Below are positions 32,928-47,575 of a stretch of 64,000 nt of DNA, in pieces; position 1 is the first letter of the stretch; each line of letters begins with the position of its first letter. Below the pieces are notes generated by a model that was not told the origin of the DNA, searched no databases, and was given only the letters and a program-made list of their open reading frames with translations. The translations under genes and the position numbers were made by a program. This stretch comes from Epiperipatus broadwayi (taxonomy: Eukaryota; Onychophora; Udeonychophora; Euonychophora; Peripatidae): NCBI GenBank assembly GCA_028023455.1, contig JAQFVV010006305.1, positions 2,779,001 to 2,843,000 on the forward strand, in the 5' to 3' direction.

Positions 32928-35900
32928 ATATATATAGTGCCTTGCCAATAGGAGGACAACCCCTAGAAGATATGACAAGTTCCTAATTTAGGCTATATTG
33001 TGATTTTATCTAGGTACAATTTAATGCTCTACATTATTTCTAAGCCATATTTAATTAATATTAGCAATTGTGCGACCCACTTACCCTATTAACAAGATTA
33101 CATATTCTTTAACATTCAATAAATACTGAAGTATTTATTCAATGGCATAAGAATACCAAGACATTCCTCCTTATTAAGTATCTAAATATTCGCATGACTA
33201 ACAATAATACTTAAATGAATATAATAAAACATCTATAATTATTAAATTTAAGTTAATGTAATTAATTTATATATCATTTTATTGTATATTGATCTTTTAT
33301 TATTATTACTTTTATACAATTATCATTAAGAATAACCATAATAATAATATTATATTAAGAAGATCTCAGGATTATCATTGATTTTAATTAGCTATTTATA
33401 CCACCTATAAAAGATCAAGAGGGATTTTACTCAACTCTATAGATTGTGTATCATTTTATAAAAGACTTATAACATTAATCTATAATTAAAATTATATTAC
33501 TATTTTATATTAATGTTTTCTACTATTGAATAATAAATCACTATTGTTATCTCAATTGGAATCATAATTTAGAACTTTAAATAAAAAGACTAATTCCTAA
33601 CCTGATTTCCTAGACATAAACATACTTTACTAAATTTGCAAAATATTTTATCAGTGACTGATGTCATCAAGGCAGTTTGCAATAATTTAAGATCCCATTT
33701 AAAATCCATTTCCCCAGATAATGGTTATACAATATCTTATACTGAATTAATTTATTCTCCAAATTTCAAATCATGTTTTGGTCAATATGTATATTATAAT
33801 TCATACTCTCTGATGATGGTGTAATGATTATGATCCTTACAAAAGAAATGAAACTCTAGATACTTGGTTTAATTTTTAAAACATTAATTTTAAAAACATC
33901 GTATTTACAAATTTTCAATATTTAATTAGAATTAATGAATGAATTAACATAAAACAACCTAAAAAAATTATTCAACAATATAATATAATAGTATATATAA
34001 AACATTAAATATTTATATTCCCCCTGATTTACATTGAGATATTTGACATAAACTTCCTTGCTAATACAATAAAATGTAGTGTAATATTTAATTTTGTCCC
34101 TTATATTACAAAATAGTGTGTATATTAAATAATCTTTTTTTTTCATCATCCATTACCCCTTAAGGATCATGCTGAAACTATAAGAAGAATTAAAATATGA
34201 ATCAATGCTTTATTTCCCAATTAAAATAATTTCATTATAATATCATGAAATATTACATTTTATCTGTGTTTATATTTTATGATATTCACCATTTGATCTC
34301 TCTCTTTACCTTCCTCAAAATTTTACAATAATAAAACATTAATTTTTTTTTTTATCACACTCAATTTTCTTATGGTCTTATTATTAAACTATATAATAAA
34401 AATACAACAAATGAAACTTTTGATATTAAATTTTATCAAATATTACTATTTATTTTTTTCTGGATTAAATACCATCTACTGTTTAGGATATTAAGCTCAA
34501 TGTTGATAGACCACTCTTTGGTGCACACCAAATAAAAAAATCTTTATATTTGTTTTATGTAATAACTCATGTATTAACTTTCTATCTTCAATTAATACTT
34601 ATTTTATACATGTCTTATAAATAATACCTATAAAGACTTATAAAATAAAATAAGCTATAACTATATTACAATTATATTGAAGCATTGAGAGTTAAACACC
34701 AGATCAAACTTTAAATATCACCATTTGTCATTCTAATATTATACTAGAACACAGATATATCCCCCCTCTCATAATGCATTCATTTTATTATTTTTGTGTG
34801 TATATTCTACTAACTCATAGCTTATATACATTTATTTTAATGGTCTAGTAATATTCAATCAAATAAAAAGAACTTTAAACACCTGCTAGCATAGATAGAC
34901 CAATCATATTAATTATTAATTTTCCTATCTCTTGATTTATCCCCCCCATATTAATAATGATTATTTTAAAACATGAACTTAACTATATACAAACATTACA
35001 ATACCAATTTTTTTCTAATGTACAATTTCATCAAGAAAAAATTTTTTTTTTACTAATAGTATTTCAATTGTTTCTCATCCTTCTAACATGTCACACATTA
35101 ATTTACTTTTCACTTTTACTTCTTTTATATTTATAAGAAAATTATTACAACTACAGAATTACACTCTCATGTTATTTACAATATTTAATTTTTCTCTCCT
35201 CATGATCGAAGGTTATTTTTCCACCTGTGTGGTATATTTTATTTAGATCCTTCCAACATTAATGATACTTATCTTCATATTATTCTTGATATATCTCTTG
35301 TTAATGTTTTCATTTAATAGAGAGCATTTTACATCTTCTCCTTAAAGGTAACAAAAATAATATTATCCAAATAGTTTAGATTCTTCAATAAGCTAATGTT
35401 ACTGATATTGTCGAAAATTTATCATAACAGTTTTTATTATACATGAAAGTTATACTCACTGATAATAATTTGTTTAAATCTTTTCTCCTAGTAAAATTTC
35501 CATTCAGAGATATATTTAGAAGTTATATTTTAATATTAAGTACATGTTTCAATACACATACATTCCCATTCTGATTTATTCTTTAGTTTTAATGATCTTA
35601 AAAACCAACATTTAAGTTTGTCTCTAATAATTTTCCTGTTATTCATATGTTGAGTTCACTTTAATCTTGCATAAAGATTATAATAGTTAAAATGCCCACA
35701 TATTTTATCTTTCCTACTCATCCAATTATACATCAAAATAATACTCACAGTTTGTTCCTTCTGTTCTGGTCTTATTTGATAACACTTTGGCATCAATATA
35801 TAATTTTTTCTCCATTATTTCAATATTTTTCTAATATAATGATTCCAAGATATTTTAGCGAATTTATTGATTGTCAAATTAGCCAGCAGAGATTTACTTT

Positions 35901-36835
35901 ATTTTACCATTCATATTACTGAAAACTTCATAATAATATATAAGTTTGAAATCTTTGAGTTGGTCATCATTAATTCCTTGTCTTTTTAAAAAATAATAAT
36001 AATGTTTAAAAGATTTCAGCAAACCTTTTTTTACCAAAAGTAACTCAGTTTCTTGGTTTTTATTTCCAATCTGTAATTCATTTATTTTTTAACTGTCCAA
36101 AAACTAATAATTTCCCTCTGATTTTTTCTTTTACAACAATTTGTGCTAATTTATTTCAAAGTGTGCATTCCCATTGGTTAATTTTCCCACTTCTTTGATT
36201 CTGAATATTTAATGACTTGCTTGTAGCTGAGCTATTTTTAAAAACAAATATTACTTCTTTAAAATATTTATTAGTAATAAAAAAACAAAACCTTTAATGA
36301 ACTTAATAAAACTACAATTTAAATCATTTTCATTTTATTTTTATACAGATTAAATTCAAGATTAATCCTATGAACTTTTAATTACAAAATTCAGAACATA
36401 GTGTTAGTTATTTAATTTGGAAAATAAATTAACATTTCACCAGAATTATTGCTAACTAATACCAGATATGCACAGACATAATTATTCATCTATACAATGC
36501 ATATTTTCATTTATCAGATTAGACTTGAACTTCCTTATAAGTTTAATATTATTAAACAATTACTTCTTAACAGATATTATTAAACTATCATTTAGTATTT
36601 TATCTTTTATATAAATTTGAAAATAAATATTTTAACAAGATTTAGCTTTTATACTACTTTAAATTAACTATGATCAAGTTCAAATCCTAGAGTAACTAAA
36701 ATGACTGTTATTTTTTTATAATTTTAATAAGTAAACATTTTTTTGATTTTATAAAATTTAAAATTATACATCTTAAAATTTATTACCAATTTGTTTTGTA
36801 ATGAGGTGTACCAATAAAAAGGGCACAATATATAT
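32928..36835. other. AT-rich DNA, no gene seen
   Basis: Nearly 4 kb of AT-rich sequence. Several open frames of 60-76 codons occur, but none has a recognisable domain and base composition alone explains them. Confidence 0.5.
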
Positions 36836-37437
36836 ATAATAAACAGCAAATATTTCTAAACAAGCTTATGTTATTATTATTTTTATTTGTTTTATTTTAT
36901 AATAAACACTATAAGAGAAAGCATTCAAATCTTTATGATTGTCCCCATTCTCAAACTGGTATCATGCTATGGCTCTTTTCAGTAAGAGGCTAGAATATCA
37001 GGTACAAAAATACCACCTCTAACCAAGCATTTATCTAATACTTAAATATTAAGAAGATCCAAAACTTTCAGACACTTAATGTCTTCAAATTCAGCTTTCC
37101 AACTAAAATAGTTATATGGGCCTAAACTAGATCTTAATTTAGTTCAGGTCCATATAGCTATTTTAGTTGGAGAGATGAATTTGAAGACACTAGCTATCTG
37201 AAAGTTTCAGATCTTCTTTTTAATAGTTAAGTATTAGATAAATGCTTGGTTAGAGTTGATATTTTTGAATCTAATGTCCTAGCTCCTCACTGAAGAGAGC
37301 ATTGCTTGAAACTAATCTGGGGATAGGGATAATCATAGATAAAGATTTGAATGCTTTTATCACAAAATAAATAAATACATAAATACATAAAATAATAATA
37401 ACAAAATAAGCTTGCTTAGAAATATTTGCTCTTTATT
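36836..37437. repeat. long foldback, ~295-bp arms and almost no loop
   Basis: Left arm about 36836-37130, right arm about 37138-37437. Outer match GCAAATATTTCTAA answers TTAGAAATATTTGC; mid match CTAACCAAGCATTTATCTAA answers TTAGATAAATGCTTGGTTAG; inner match AACTAAAATAG answers CTATTTTAGTT. Mismatches and small indels are scattered along the arms, so it is older than the 27.4-kb palindrome. The centre is only a few bases long. No coding sequence. Confidence 0.8.
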
Positions 37438-37488
37438 ACATATTGGTAATAAGCTATATAGGTCATGTGATTCATCACTTGGCTTTAT

Positions 37489-37489
<1 letters not shown>

Positions 37490-37521
<32 letters not shown>

Positions 37522-37530
37522 TATATATAA
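37490..37530. repeat. (TA)n microsatellite
   Basis: TA run with a single G interruption, just beyond the 36.8-kb foldback. Confidence 0.8.
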
Positions 37531-40500
37531 TATTATTTTTGAGGAGCACTGTATAGAGTAATAGTGTTGGAGATATAAATGGAAAACCAGATCAAAGGAA
37601 GGTCTGCCTAAAGTAATATGGTGAAGTCTCTTTAGTGCAATGTATTCCTGTGTAGAAATTTTTTAGAAGGCTTATTTGTGCATCTTTGTTAAATCAATTT
37701 GTGAAATTTTGAAAAAAAAAAAATTCAGCAAGAAATTTGTGTAATGATTAAAGCTGAGACATACATTTTGCTATCCTGTATATTTTTCATCAGTATTCTT
37801 TTGCAATTCCATGTGGAGTTGTACAGAGAAACTCAGAAGACTAACTATGAATTGATTAATGTAATTATGAATTTTATGTACTTTAATGATTATTTAAAAT
37901 GAATAATAATGGTGTTATAGCACAGTAGTAGGGCACTATGATTTTTGGGTTGGTTCCTAATAAAGATGAAAAAATTCAATTTAACAGGGTTGTTATACTC
38001 AATCTGTTGTCTTGGTAATGAAATATTATATTATCAACAAACTGTACATTTTTTTAAACATTATTATTTTCTTTATTAGTTAAATTAAAATTGCTATTGC
38101 ATTGTGGCAATTTAACTATTTTATATATTACTGCATTGAATAAAGTAACATATTTTGGGCATTAATTGATACTGATTTAATTAATTTTAAAAATAATAAT
38201 TGAAAGTTTATTTTTTCAGGAAGTCAAGTGACATTCAGGTATCAGAAGTGATAGATTAAGTTTCAATTCAGAGATCTTTAGTTTTTGAGTCAGTCATTCC
38301 ACCATGACATTAAACTATGTAAGGCTTAAACTAATATATTTTAAGCAAAAATATTTTAAAATGAAAAAGAAAACGCAAATAAAATCAGTAAATATATATA
38401 TATATATATCTTTCATATGTAAAAAATTCAATAAAATTGTTCTCTCTCATTGGAAGTAATAATATATTGTTATATTTAATAATAAATATAAATTATATTA
38501 AATGAGTGTAATTATAATTATTCACTTAAATAATAAAGCTAAAATCTAAGTTTAAAAGCTTATACAGTATATAATATACTAGGCAGCACAAATACTTAAT
38601 TATCTAATTAAGTAGGACAATTAAATGTGTAGTTGGTTACTTCTTACAATTGCAGGTAATCATTCCAACTTTATCTTTAATCTTATGCTTTATTTTCAAC
38701 TATCAGATAGCTCTTATGTATATTTTTTGCAGAGCTGAAGTAGTATTGGGAAGAATACCAACTTTACATTTGAATTACACAAGCACTTTTTTTTTTAAAA
38801 AAAAATTTATTTCAAAATTTTTTAGATAGATAGATTCATTTTATTATGGTATATATTCTTAGCAAAATTAATATTATTAAACCGACTATAGCAGTTAATT
38901 ATTATTCCTACTTGAATAAAAACAATTCAGAATTTGACAATATGAATTAAATATTTTGTAAATGGAAACTCGTAATTATTGATCTTTTTATAATTTCCCT
39001 TGATATTTAATAGTCTGCTATACAATAATTACTTTTCACTTTTAAATCCTGTAAATTTTTTTTTTGTGTGTAAAGGATTTGTAGTAATCTTGTATAATAA
39101 AACATTTATAGACAGTCTATTTCTTAAACTTTTATTAATTGCAAGTTTCCAGTTATTTTCATATAGCTTTATTATATGATCATTTTATGTCATTTTATAA
39201 ATACTGTCTTTGATTTTTCTTTGAAATTTTTACATTAGATGATATTGATATGACCGGACTATTCAGTTTTTCTATTCTTTGTGGCTGAATAGATCTCAGT
39301 GGTATTCATTAACAAACTTTATATTATTTTCATTTTTAGTTTCATTGTGAAAATATCATTTTATAAATGTTCTATATGTGTTAATCTATATATAATACTT
39401 TGGAGTGATGAATTTTTATGTGCAGTCTGTAATTGCAAAACAGACAGAAATAATTGGGATTTTCATTTGCAGCAAAGTTTTTATGATTACTATAAGAGTG
39501 AAACTTCAATAGACTAAAATGTTTAAAAAACATTTTTTAATGCAAACATAATTTATATTCACAATCAGAGTATAAATTAAAATCATATTAAATAATAATG
39601 TTTAAACATCTTTGTCTAATGGCAGTTTACTCTTATAGTTGTTTACTAAATCTGCTTCTCAAATATAAATCTTCAGTCATAGATAAAATGGACTCATTTT
39701 CATTTGCTTTACAAAATATTGACACTAAAAGATAATGAATTAAATTACAAATAGCTCTCGAAAAGTTATCATTCATATTGTATTTATTTAGCACTATATA
39801 ATTCCAATATTAAATAAATTTATTACCAATTTAATTAATCATGCTGGTAATTATATGCTAAAAGCTTTTCACATTATGTTGAGGCACATTAGTAGGCAGC
39901 TTATTGCCAATTGATAAATGAAATTAAGGCTTCAAAATAATTGTTTTGGCGATCTAATTGGCTTGTTATTACAATGTAAGTTTGTAAATGAATATTACCA
40001 ATGACTTCTATTTGCTGATTAATTAAATGTTGCTGTTAAGTTAATATATAAAATAAATTTAAATTAGTAACAATATTATGTAAATAAATTTAATAAAATT
40101 ATTTATAGGATCATCTTTTGGTTATTTTAAATCTAACAATTTTCACTAAAAGTTTTTTTTTTTTTTACAATTGAAAATATCTAGACTGAAGTAGTCGAAA
40201 CTATGTAATTATAAGTAGATTCTAAAAAAAAGTAATATTGTTATTAATTTAAATTAATTATTATATTGCATCAATGAAAATAGTATATATAATTTTAAAC
40301 TATAAATATAAAGACATATCACTGACCACTACAAATATATATTATTTCCTTTGAATGAAAAAAATATTCACAATAATAATTAATGATTCATAAAATCCCA
40401 TTGTCTATTTTTATAATTGAATATAGAAGGAAATTACAAAAAAAAAAAAAAGCTTGAAAAATTGAAAATGTAATTATTGTCGTGAATAAATTTTTCCATT

Positions 40501-43500
40501 GAAAAAAAAATTCAGAGATTTGTCTTTATATTTATAGTTTAGAGATTATTTGAAAATAAAAGGGCATAATATAAATTTTTGCAGATGAAAATGGAGGAAC
40601 TAAGTCTGAATATATATAGAGTAATAATAATTTATAAGTCAAATTCCTATAGAATGATTTAAATAAAATTTCTAAACAATGTCTTCTTTCTTATACTAAT
40701 GCTAACTTGTTAGTTAGATGAAGAATAATCCACTTTTACTCAATCATCACAATGCTATTTGGTAAATAAATCAGGTTTTGATATTTAATATTCAGTAACA
40801 ATAGTTTATTTACATGCTTATAATTTTTAATGTACCAATATATAAATAAATATACCACAGCTGTAGATAGTTTATGATATGAATGCCACCTTATACTATT
40901 GCAGATGGAATCATACCATAAGATAGCTACAGCTATTATTTATTTATCTATATGTTATGTTAATGTATTGAAAATTGTATTTTGTTTTATTGCATATTAT
41001 TAGATCTGTTATTATTTATATATTAGGTACATTGTCTGGATTTAACTGTATATAATTAATGGCACTATTGTATTGACATGTATTACACCTGCAACCAATT
41101 GGATAAAGGGTGTTACTTTAAACAACTATTGCAAAAATGCTGCAAACACCAACATATATAAGAAAATAAGATTAATTGGTACTTAAGTGTTAGTCCAGAC
41201 ACTAAGAATGATTATGGATAAAAAATTCCTGAGAGAAATAAATTAAAAATTCCTGATTAAAAAAAACAGCAACTAATTACATCTTTAATTAGATAAATTA
41301 TAATTATAGATAAAATTAGATACTTAACTGATTTTATTTGAAATTATATTTCTTATAAATGTACACACACCAACTTTTACAAAACTTTCATTAAAAAAAA
41401 AACATAAACTGCCCTCAATGCTTTCTGTTAATATTGTGCATGAATGTTTTAAAACAAATTTATTTACCATAAAAGAAACAATATTACCTGATTTGATTTT
41501 TGATATATGAAATTTGATAATGTTAACAAAGTATTTCTTGAATGCATTAGAAACAATCTTCTCATTACCCACAATATCTAGTTTTTTTAATTTTTTTTTT
41601 TATGGAAAAGTAAACTTTCCATATAACAAACCTATTTTGTTTTAATATGTTCTATTTTATTTGAAAAGTAATTTATCTTAGCTCTCTATATCTCCCTTTT
41701 TATGCCTTTATTTATTTATTTTAATAAATCTTGTTTTTTTCTAAATCATTATTATTCTTATCCATTTGTTTATTTAATTTATTTCAGCAATTTATTTTAT
41801 AAATAAGATCATTTATAATACAAGAATTTCTTTTTAGTAATAATTTATGGATATATTTCAAGTGAATGAAAAATGATATTGTATTTTTAATAATATTTAT
41901 AAATTCATTAAAATCTTCATCAACATTTTTTTGTGAACATATATGATTCCACATTTGCATCTGATGATTCATTTTGAGTTTAGAATGGGAGAAAACTGAG
42001 ACATAACTATTAGGAGAATCCCTAGATATACATATCTCTATAACTAATATTCAATAATAAAAGATTCCATTATTTTACAAATAAAAAAAACATTCTATAT
42101 ATTTTTTATAAAGACATGGTTAAGTAGGGATAATGAAGAACCTACAAATGATTAGGTTGGAAAGTATATTGTTGAAAACCAAAAATGGTAAAAAGTCCAA
42201 CTAACTGTGAACATCCTGATTAAAATGACATGAAATAATACTGATATTAATATCATCTATCAAAATGACAAGATTCATGTCTATGCTCTCAATAATCCCT
42301 CTTAATTTATTTATAAATTTAGATATTTGCTGCTGCCATGATCTATACCAAGCCAAGATAGTACATTTTTATGATGAAAATGTAATACTTAATACAATAC
42401 ATTCATTGGAACTATTTTTTGGAATGAGTTACAACAAAGTATGTTTAATAAAATATCATAACTACTCCCCATTTTTTTTTAAAAAAAAGGACAAATAATA
42501 GAATTATAACCTTCAATACTGTAAGTAGAGCTTCATTTTTATCCAAATTTTACTTTAATACAATTACATAAATCATAGTTTACCAATTTTAGAAAAATTA
42601 AAATTCATCAAAATGTTTTCTATGACTTCTAATATTCATATGTTTTATATTTTTTTTATTATGATCGAATCATTCATATTCTTACATGAATTATCATATT
42701 TTGTCATAATTTTGAGAGGTTATCTTCATGGTTAATTCTAAAAACATTAATTCCATTATCTTTTCTTTTGAAATTTTTACCATTTTTTTATCCATCCATA
42801 TTTATTTAAACTTCTTTTGTTTTGTAATCTATCAAATTTTTGAATACATTTTTTTTCTTCAAAAGACAAATTTTCATTTACAAATATATGTTTCTATCTG
42901 TAGTTCTGAAAAAATGTCATAAAAAAAGTTAATTTACGTTTTTTGTATCTAACAAAAATTGATCTCTTAATAGTTTATTTACAAATGAGACAATGATATT
43001 TGAACATTTTGTCTAGTTTGATTAACATGTACAATATCTCTCAGTGAAATATCAATAATATTTAGTTTCTTTTATACAATTACATATAATATTATTTAGA
43101 TTTTCATCATTTTTATATTCAATTTCAACCTCAGCATTATTGTCCAAATTTCATTGTTCAAAGTAGCAATATGTTTCTTTAGTCCAGTTATTTCTAAACT
43201 CTGTTTTTTGACAGTATCAGTTAAAAAAGTAATGTGCATTAGTGTTACAACAGTCTTGTAAATTAACCATTTGAATTTCATTTCTCCAATAGAGTCGGAT
43301 AGCATTAAAACAGCTTTATCCAATCCAGATAATACATTCAATTTTATATTCTAATATTTTATGAATTGAAGAAAGATTTCTTAATTCATTAATATCTTCA
43401 TTTATTCATTTTTCTCTATACTGTTTTCATTTCCAATTTTGGTTATTTAAAGATGATAAATTCTAAGGATTTTTTCATTCATAGAAATGAAGTGAAAATG

Positions 43501-43660
43501 CAAATTCTGTTTACAAAATGAATAGAAGACAAAGTTACCACTAGGATGATAATTCTTTCATACAACATCCACAAATTGCCATTTTGATAAATAAAGATTT
43601 AATACATAAAAAAATCACAAAAAATATATATTTCAATCTAAAAAGTCCAATTTTTAGTTT
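37531..43660. other. AT-rich DNA, no gene seen
   Basis: Six kilobases of AT-rich sequence. Minus-strand open frames at 41324-41572, 41784-41972 and 43096-43341 and plus-strand ones at 39299-39517 and 42265-42498 were read and show no domain. The minus-strand frames could be scattered pieces of one decayed coding region, but I cannot connect or name them. Confidence 0.45.
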
Positions 43661-43701
43661 GAAGAAGAAGAAGAAGGAGGAGGATGATGATGATGATGAT
43701 G

Positions 43702-43735
<34 letters not shown>

Positions 43736-43747
43736 CAACAACAACAA
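43661..43747. repeat. compound trinucleotide microsatellite GAA-GGA-GAT-AAT-AAC
   Basis: Consecutive blocks of GAA (about 43661-43675), GGA, GAT, AAT and AAC, ending near 43747, each block differing from the next by one base. On the minus strand it directly follows the end of the LINE fragment at 43775-44115, so it may have begun as that element's 3' tail. The long Asp/Asn or Leu/Ser frames across it are artefacts. Confidence 0.85.
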
Positions 43748-43774
43748 TATGATTATTGTTGGATTGTGACCTAT

Positions 43775-44115
43775 TATAGATTGGATGGTTGTTTTAGTAG
43801 TGACCAGGTGGCAGCAAAAATATCTGGGGATGCAGTATTGTTGTCCCAGGCCTTGATTTGTTGGAGCTTATTGATGAATATAGCTGGGGTAAAGTTGCAG
43901 TGAGTGCACCAGAAGACATACAGAATGAAAGTTGTTACACATGCTTTGGGAGAATTATTTTCTGGTAGGATTGAATTAGCTGTTGTAATAGATGCAACTG
44001 GTGGTCTCTATGTATTTAGCATTATAGTCCTGATTTGGTTGAGGGCATGACACTGCTGAAAGAGTTGTTGTTGAGTTTCCTCTGCTGCATTACATAAGGT
44101 GCAGAATAAATTTAT
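43775..44115 (-). pseudogene. LINE C-terminal fragment with zinc-knuckle-like motif
   Basis: The minus strand is open for about 110 codons apart from one TAG. It begins with FCTLCNAAEETQQQLFQQCH, matching the C-x2-C...H/C pattern found after the RT domain of many non-LTR retrotransposons (usually ET..HLF..C; here the His is Gln). It goes on through FILYVFWCTHC and a Trp-rich end (IKAWDNN, AATWSLLKQP). Further upstream on the minus strand (to about 44230) scattered coding resemblance continues with stops. The RT domain is absent, so this is a 5'-truncated dead copy. The clade cannot be assigned. Confidence 0.6.
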
Positions 44116-44639
44116 ATATTTTTATATAGATGGCAATATCAGAGAAAATGCTATGTTGGCAATGCAAGCAGGTTATGACAAACTAGGAAATCGAAAAATT
44201 TAGGCTCCAGAGACCATCTATTGAAGGAGTAGAGTAGCTGTCAGTTATTGATATCAAGCATGGGAGAAGGATAATCTTTGTTGGCTTCTGGATATTCAAT
44301 GTATCATACATTACTCTCAACAAAACTCAGCTTCACTAATTACCTTCAACTCCATCCAACATCAGACTACAGAATGTAATCCCCATCTATCACATTCTAC
44401 CCTGAACTGACTTTGTTCTTTGGACAGTACTCATAGCTTGATTTTATGCTACATAAATTATAAATTACCTCTCTAGTATATTATAAGATTAATAATTAAA
44501 AGAATTAATCAAGATTAATTTAGTAATTGTAAATAACTTTTAATATGATGTCAGATTTTATAATCTTAGATTATATCTATCTATGAAATTAAGTTTTATA
44601 TTGAACTATTTTTTTCTAAGACTTTAACCACTTTGATAT

Positions 44640-44877
44640 CCATCTCTGTAGCAAAACTAGTGGCAGCATTTGTAAAATAATATACCTTGAAACCTGATTA
44701 TTGTAACCCTTGAAATTAATCTATATAAAAACCTGTACAACATGATTGCATCTATAATCTTTACAATCATGGTTTTGAATTGCCATATAACCCAAAGGAT
44801 TAATAAAGATTATTGTTGAAACAACAACAACATCATCATCATTATCATTATCATCATAATGATGATGATGATGAATT
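44640..44877 (+). repeat. retroelement 3'-end-like sequence with AAC/ATC/ATG microsatellite tail
   Basis: A segment ending GGATTAATAAAGATTATTG (polyadenylation-like AATAAAG) runs into AACAACAAC, then ATC and ATG repeats (about 44820-44877). This resembles the microsatellite-tailed 3' end of a LINE or SINE in plus orientation. The ATC and ATG blocks also form a short inverted repeat. Confidence 0.4.
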
Positions 44878-47198
44878 TAACGAAGAGGCATATAATTGTA
44901 ATATAATAGTTGGAGGAAAAATATCTAAATTAATTATATAGATTCACTTGAAAAGTCCAATCTTCCCACATCCAAGTTAATAAAAAAAATGATCTTTTTT
45001 TTTTTATAGTACCGGTAGTTTTTTTTTGAGTAAAGGTTTATAAAGGTTTGCACATTTCATTAATCTATTAAATATAATATCGCCTAAGTGTCAAGTGATT
45101 GCAAAACTAAATTGATTGAGTGAACCATCGGTTCCATTCAAATTATCAAATTGAATTTTTTTAAATTTCCTGCAATTAGAAATTAATTCTGAATATTTAA
45201 CTTTTGGTTTACTCACCGTGAGATATTAAAGCAATCATTTGGCTAGATTTAAAAAAAAAGGGAGACAAACATAGATAAACAGTTATTAATCTTGGTTAAA
45301 AAAATCTTACAAAATTTAATTATTTTCCAGTGATGAATTTGTTTCAGCTTATTTGAAAAGCAGTTAAAATAATTCAAGTGTAGTTATACCTATAAAACAA
45401 AAAAAAAAAAGATAAAATATTGTTATATTTAAGGCTTTAACTTTTATTAATTATTTATCATAACCATATTATTTTGTAAGATTTGTCGTTATTGTTTTGT
45501 TTTTTACAGATAAATTAATATTTTTGCGTAGAAAATATTTTGGTTATTTTTGATAACATTTCTTTATAAGTTACAATTAATAAGTACGTAATCATGTTAA
45601 ATTCTTTTTAAAATATACAGTGTATAGTAAATCAAACGTTTTACATCTCAGAACCAAGGACGTCTTCTGAAGGTCTTATGTTTTGAGAGGATTAAGAAAC
45701 CTAGTAATTTTTTCCCCTGTTAGTTAATCCTTACAAAATAGAGGTTTTATTTAAATAGATATTAAAAAAAAAACTTTTTTAAAAAAGTAAAATAAATAGA
45801 CAAAATAACATATCCTGAAAAAAAATTGGTAACATTATTAAATTTTTATTATTTATTGAGAATATTATAAACAGACAATATTAGTCACATATAAACATTA
45901 TATAGATCAATAATGAATCCCAAAATAGCATCAACGAGATGGTAATTTATATATATAATACAGAGCACCTTTTATATAATGAGAAAGCGTATATATATAA
46001 TACAGAACGTCTTTTATGATACATTGAGAAAACTTTTAATTTTATAGATAAAACAAAAACTTAATTTCACTCTTCACACGTTAAGGCAGTATTGGATTTA
46101 AAAACGAACAAGTTTCTAAATCGATTATCAAATGAAATATTTAAAAAAACAACAACAAATGAAGTCGTTTAAATAAAACTGTTATATTTGTGCTCAAGCA
46201 TCATTTGTCGTTTAACTTTGAGAACTTCCAACTAATTATATCTACAAGATATGTAATGATATAAAATATCAAAGGCAAATAGAAATTATAATTTCATATT
46301 TTTTGATAATGAAAGAACTATGGTCTTGTCTTTAATACTTCAAATATATAAATTGTAACAAAAATATGATAATTGAATTAGAAAAATTAAATAGGCATGA
46401 CACTTTATTCAAAAAACATCATTAATCAACAAGTCACATGTTTAAATAAGTATGCAATAATATTTGATAAATAAGTACTTTTGTTTGAAATCTCTGACAT
46501 TATTTAATAGCTAATAATCTACTACATATATGCTATCATTGTAATGCATTTCCCTGAAAGTAAATTTAGTTAAAGCTAAATTGTAAAGTAATGCACGTTA
46601 ATTAAATTGTGATCAATGTTTTTTTATTTTGTATGTTTTTTATTACATATATGTATTTGCGTGTGTGTGATATAAAATCTATATGTTATTGTAGAACGAA
46701 TATCTTTTAGCAGATATTCACAGATAAATATTGAAGATGAAAAACTTTTTTAAACTAAACTTGACAGTTGCTGGTTGATGTAGGTTTTAAAAGCTTTCCA
46801 ACCTTGTATTATTTTCTATCTATGAATAGACTGATACTTATTTATAGATCAGTATTAGATGATTACATAAGTTGGCTACGAGTGCATTACACAAAAAAAT
46901 CAAAACTTATTAACTTAAAACAAATTTTCAAGTTTCGCTACCATAGATGTGTAAATAATAAAAGATATACTAACCAAGAGCTTTGTCTGGTTGGTGATTG
47001 TAATATAGTAAAGTTGATAGATGTACTGATAGAAAGCAAAAAACTTGAAAATATATTATTAATAAATGAATAAAAAAAAAGAATTATAATAAATAAGAAG
47101 CATGATTCTAATTTTTGCTTATTTTGCCTCTCAATCTATTTATAAAGTTGTTTTTCTCTTTTTTTATTCCTCTATACACCCATCTATTTAGTTATCTC
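44878..47198. other. AT-rich DNA with one unassigned open frame
   Basis: No recognised feature. The frame at 46768-47073 (about 101 codons, plus strand, no ATG near the start) reads with few low-complexity runs (for example ISWLRVHYTKKSKLINLKQI) but matches no family I know. It could be a decayed transposon piece. Confidence 0.4.

Positions 47199-47575
<377 letters not shown>

Noticed and set aside
41324-43341. A single decayed minus-strand gene assembled from three short frames
   Set aside because: No motif links them, and base composition alone can give frames of this length.
43541-43769. Poly-Leu/Ser and poly-Asp/Asn frames
   Set aside because: Products of the trinucleotide microsatellite read in different frames.
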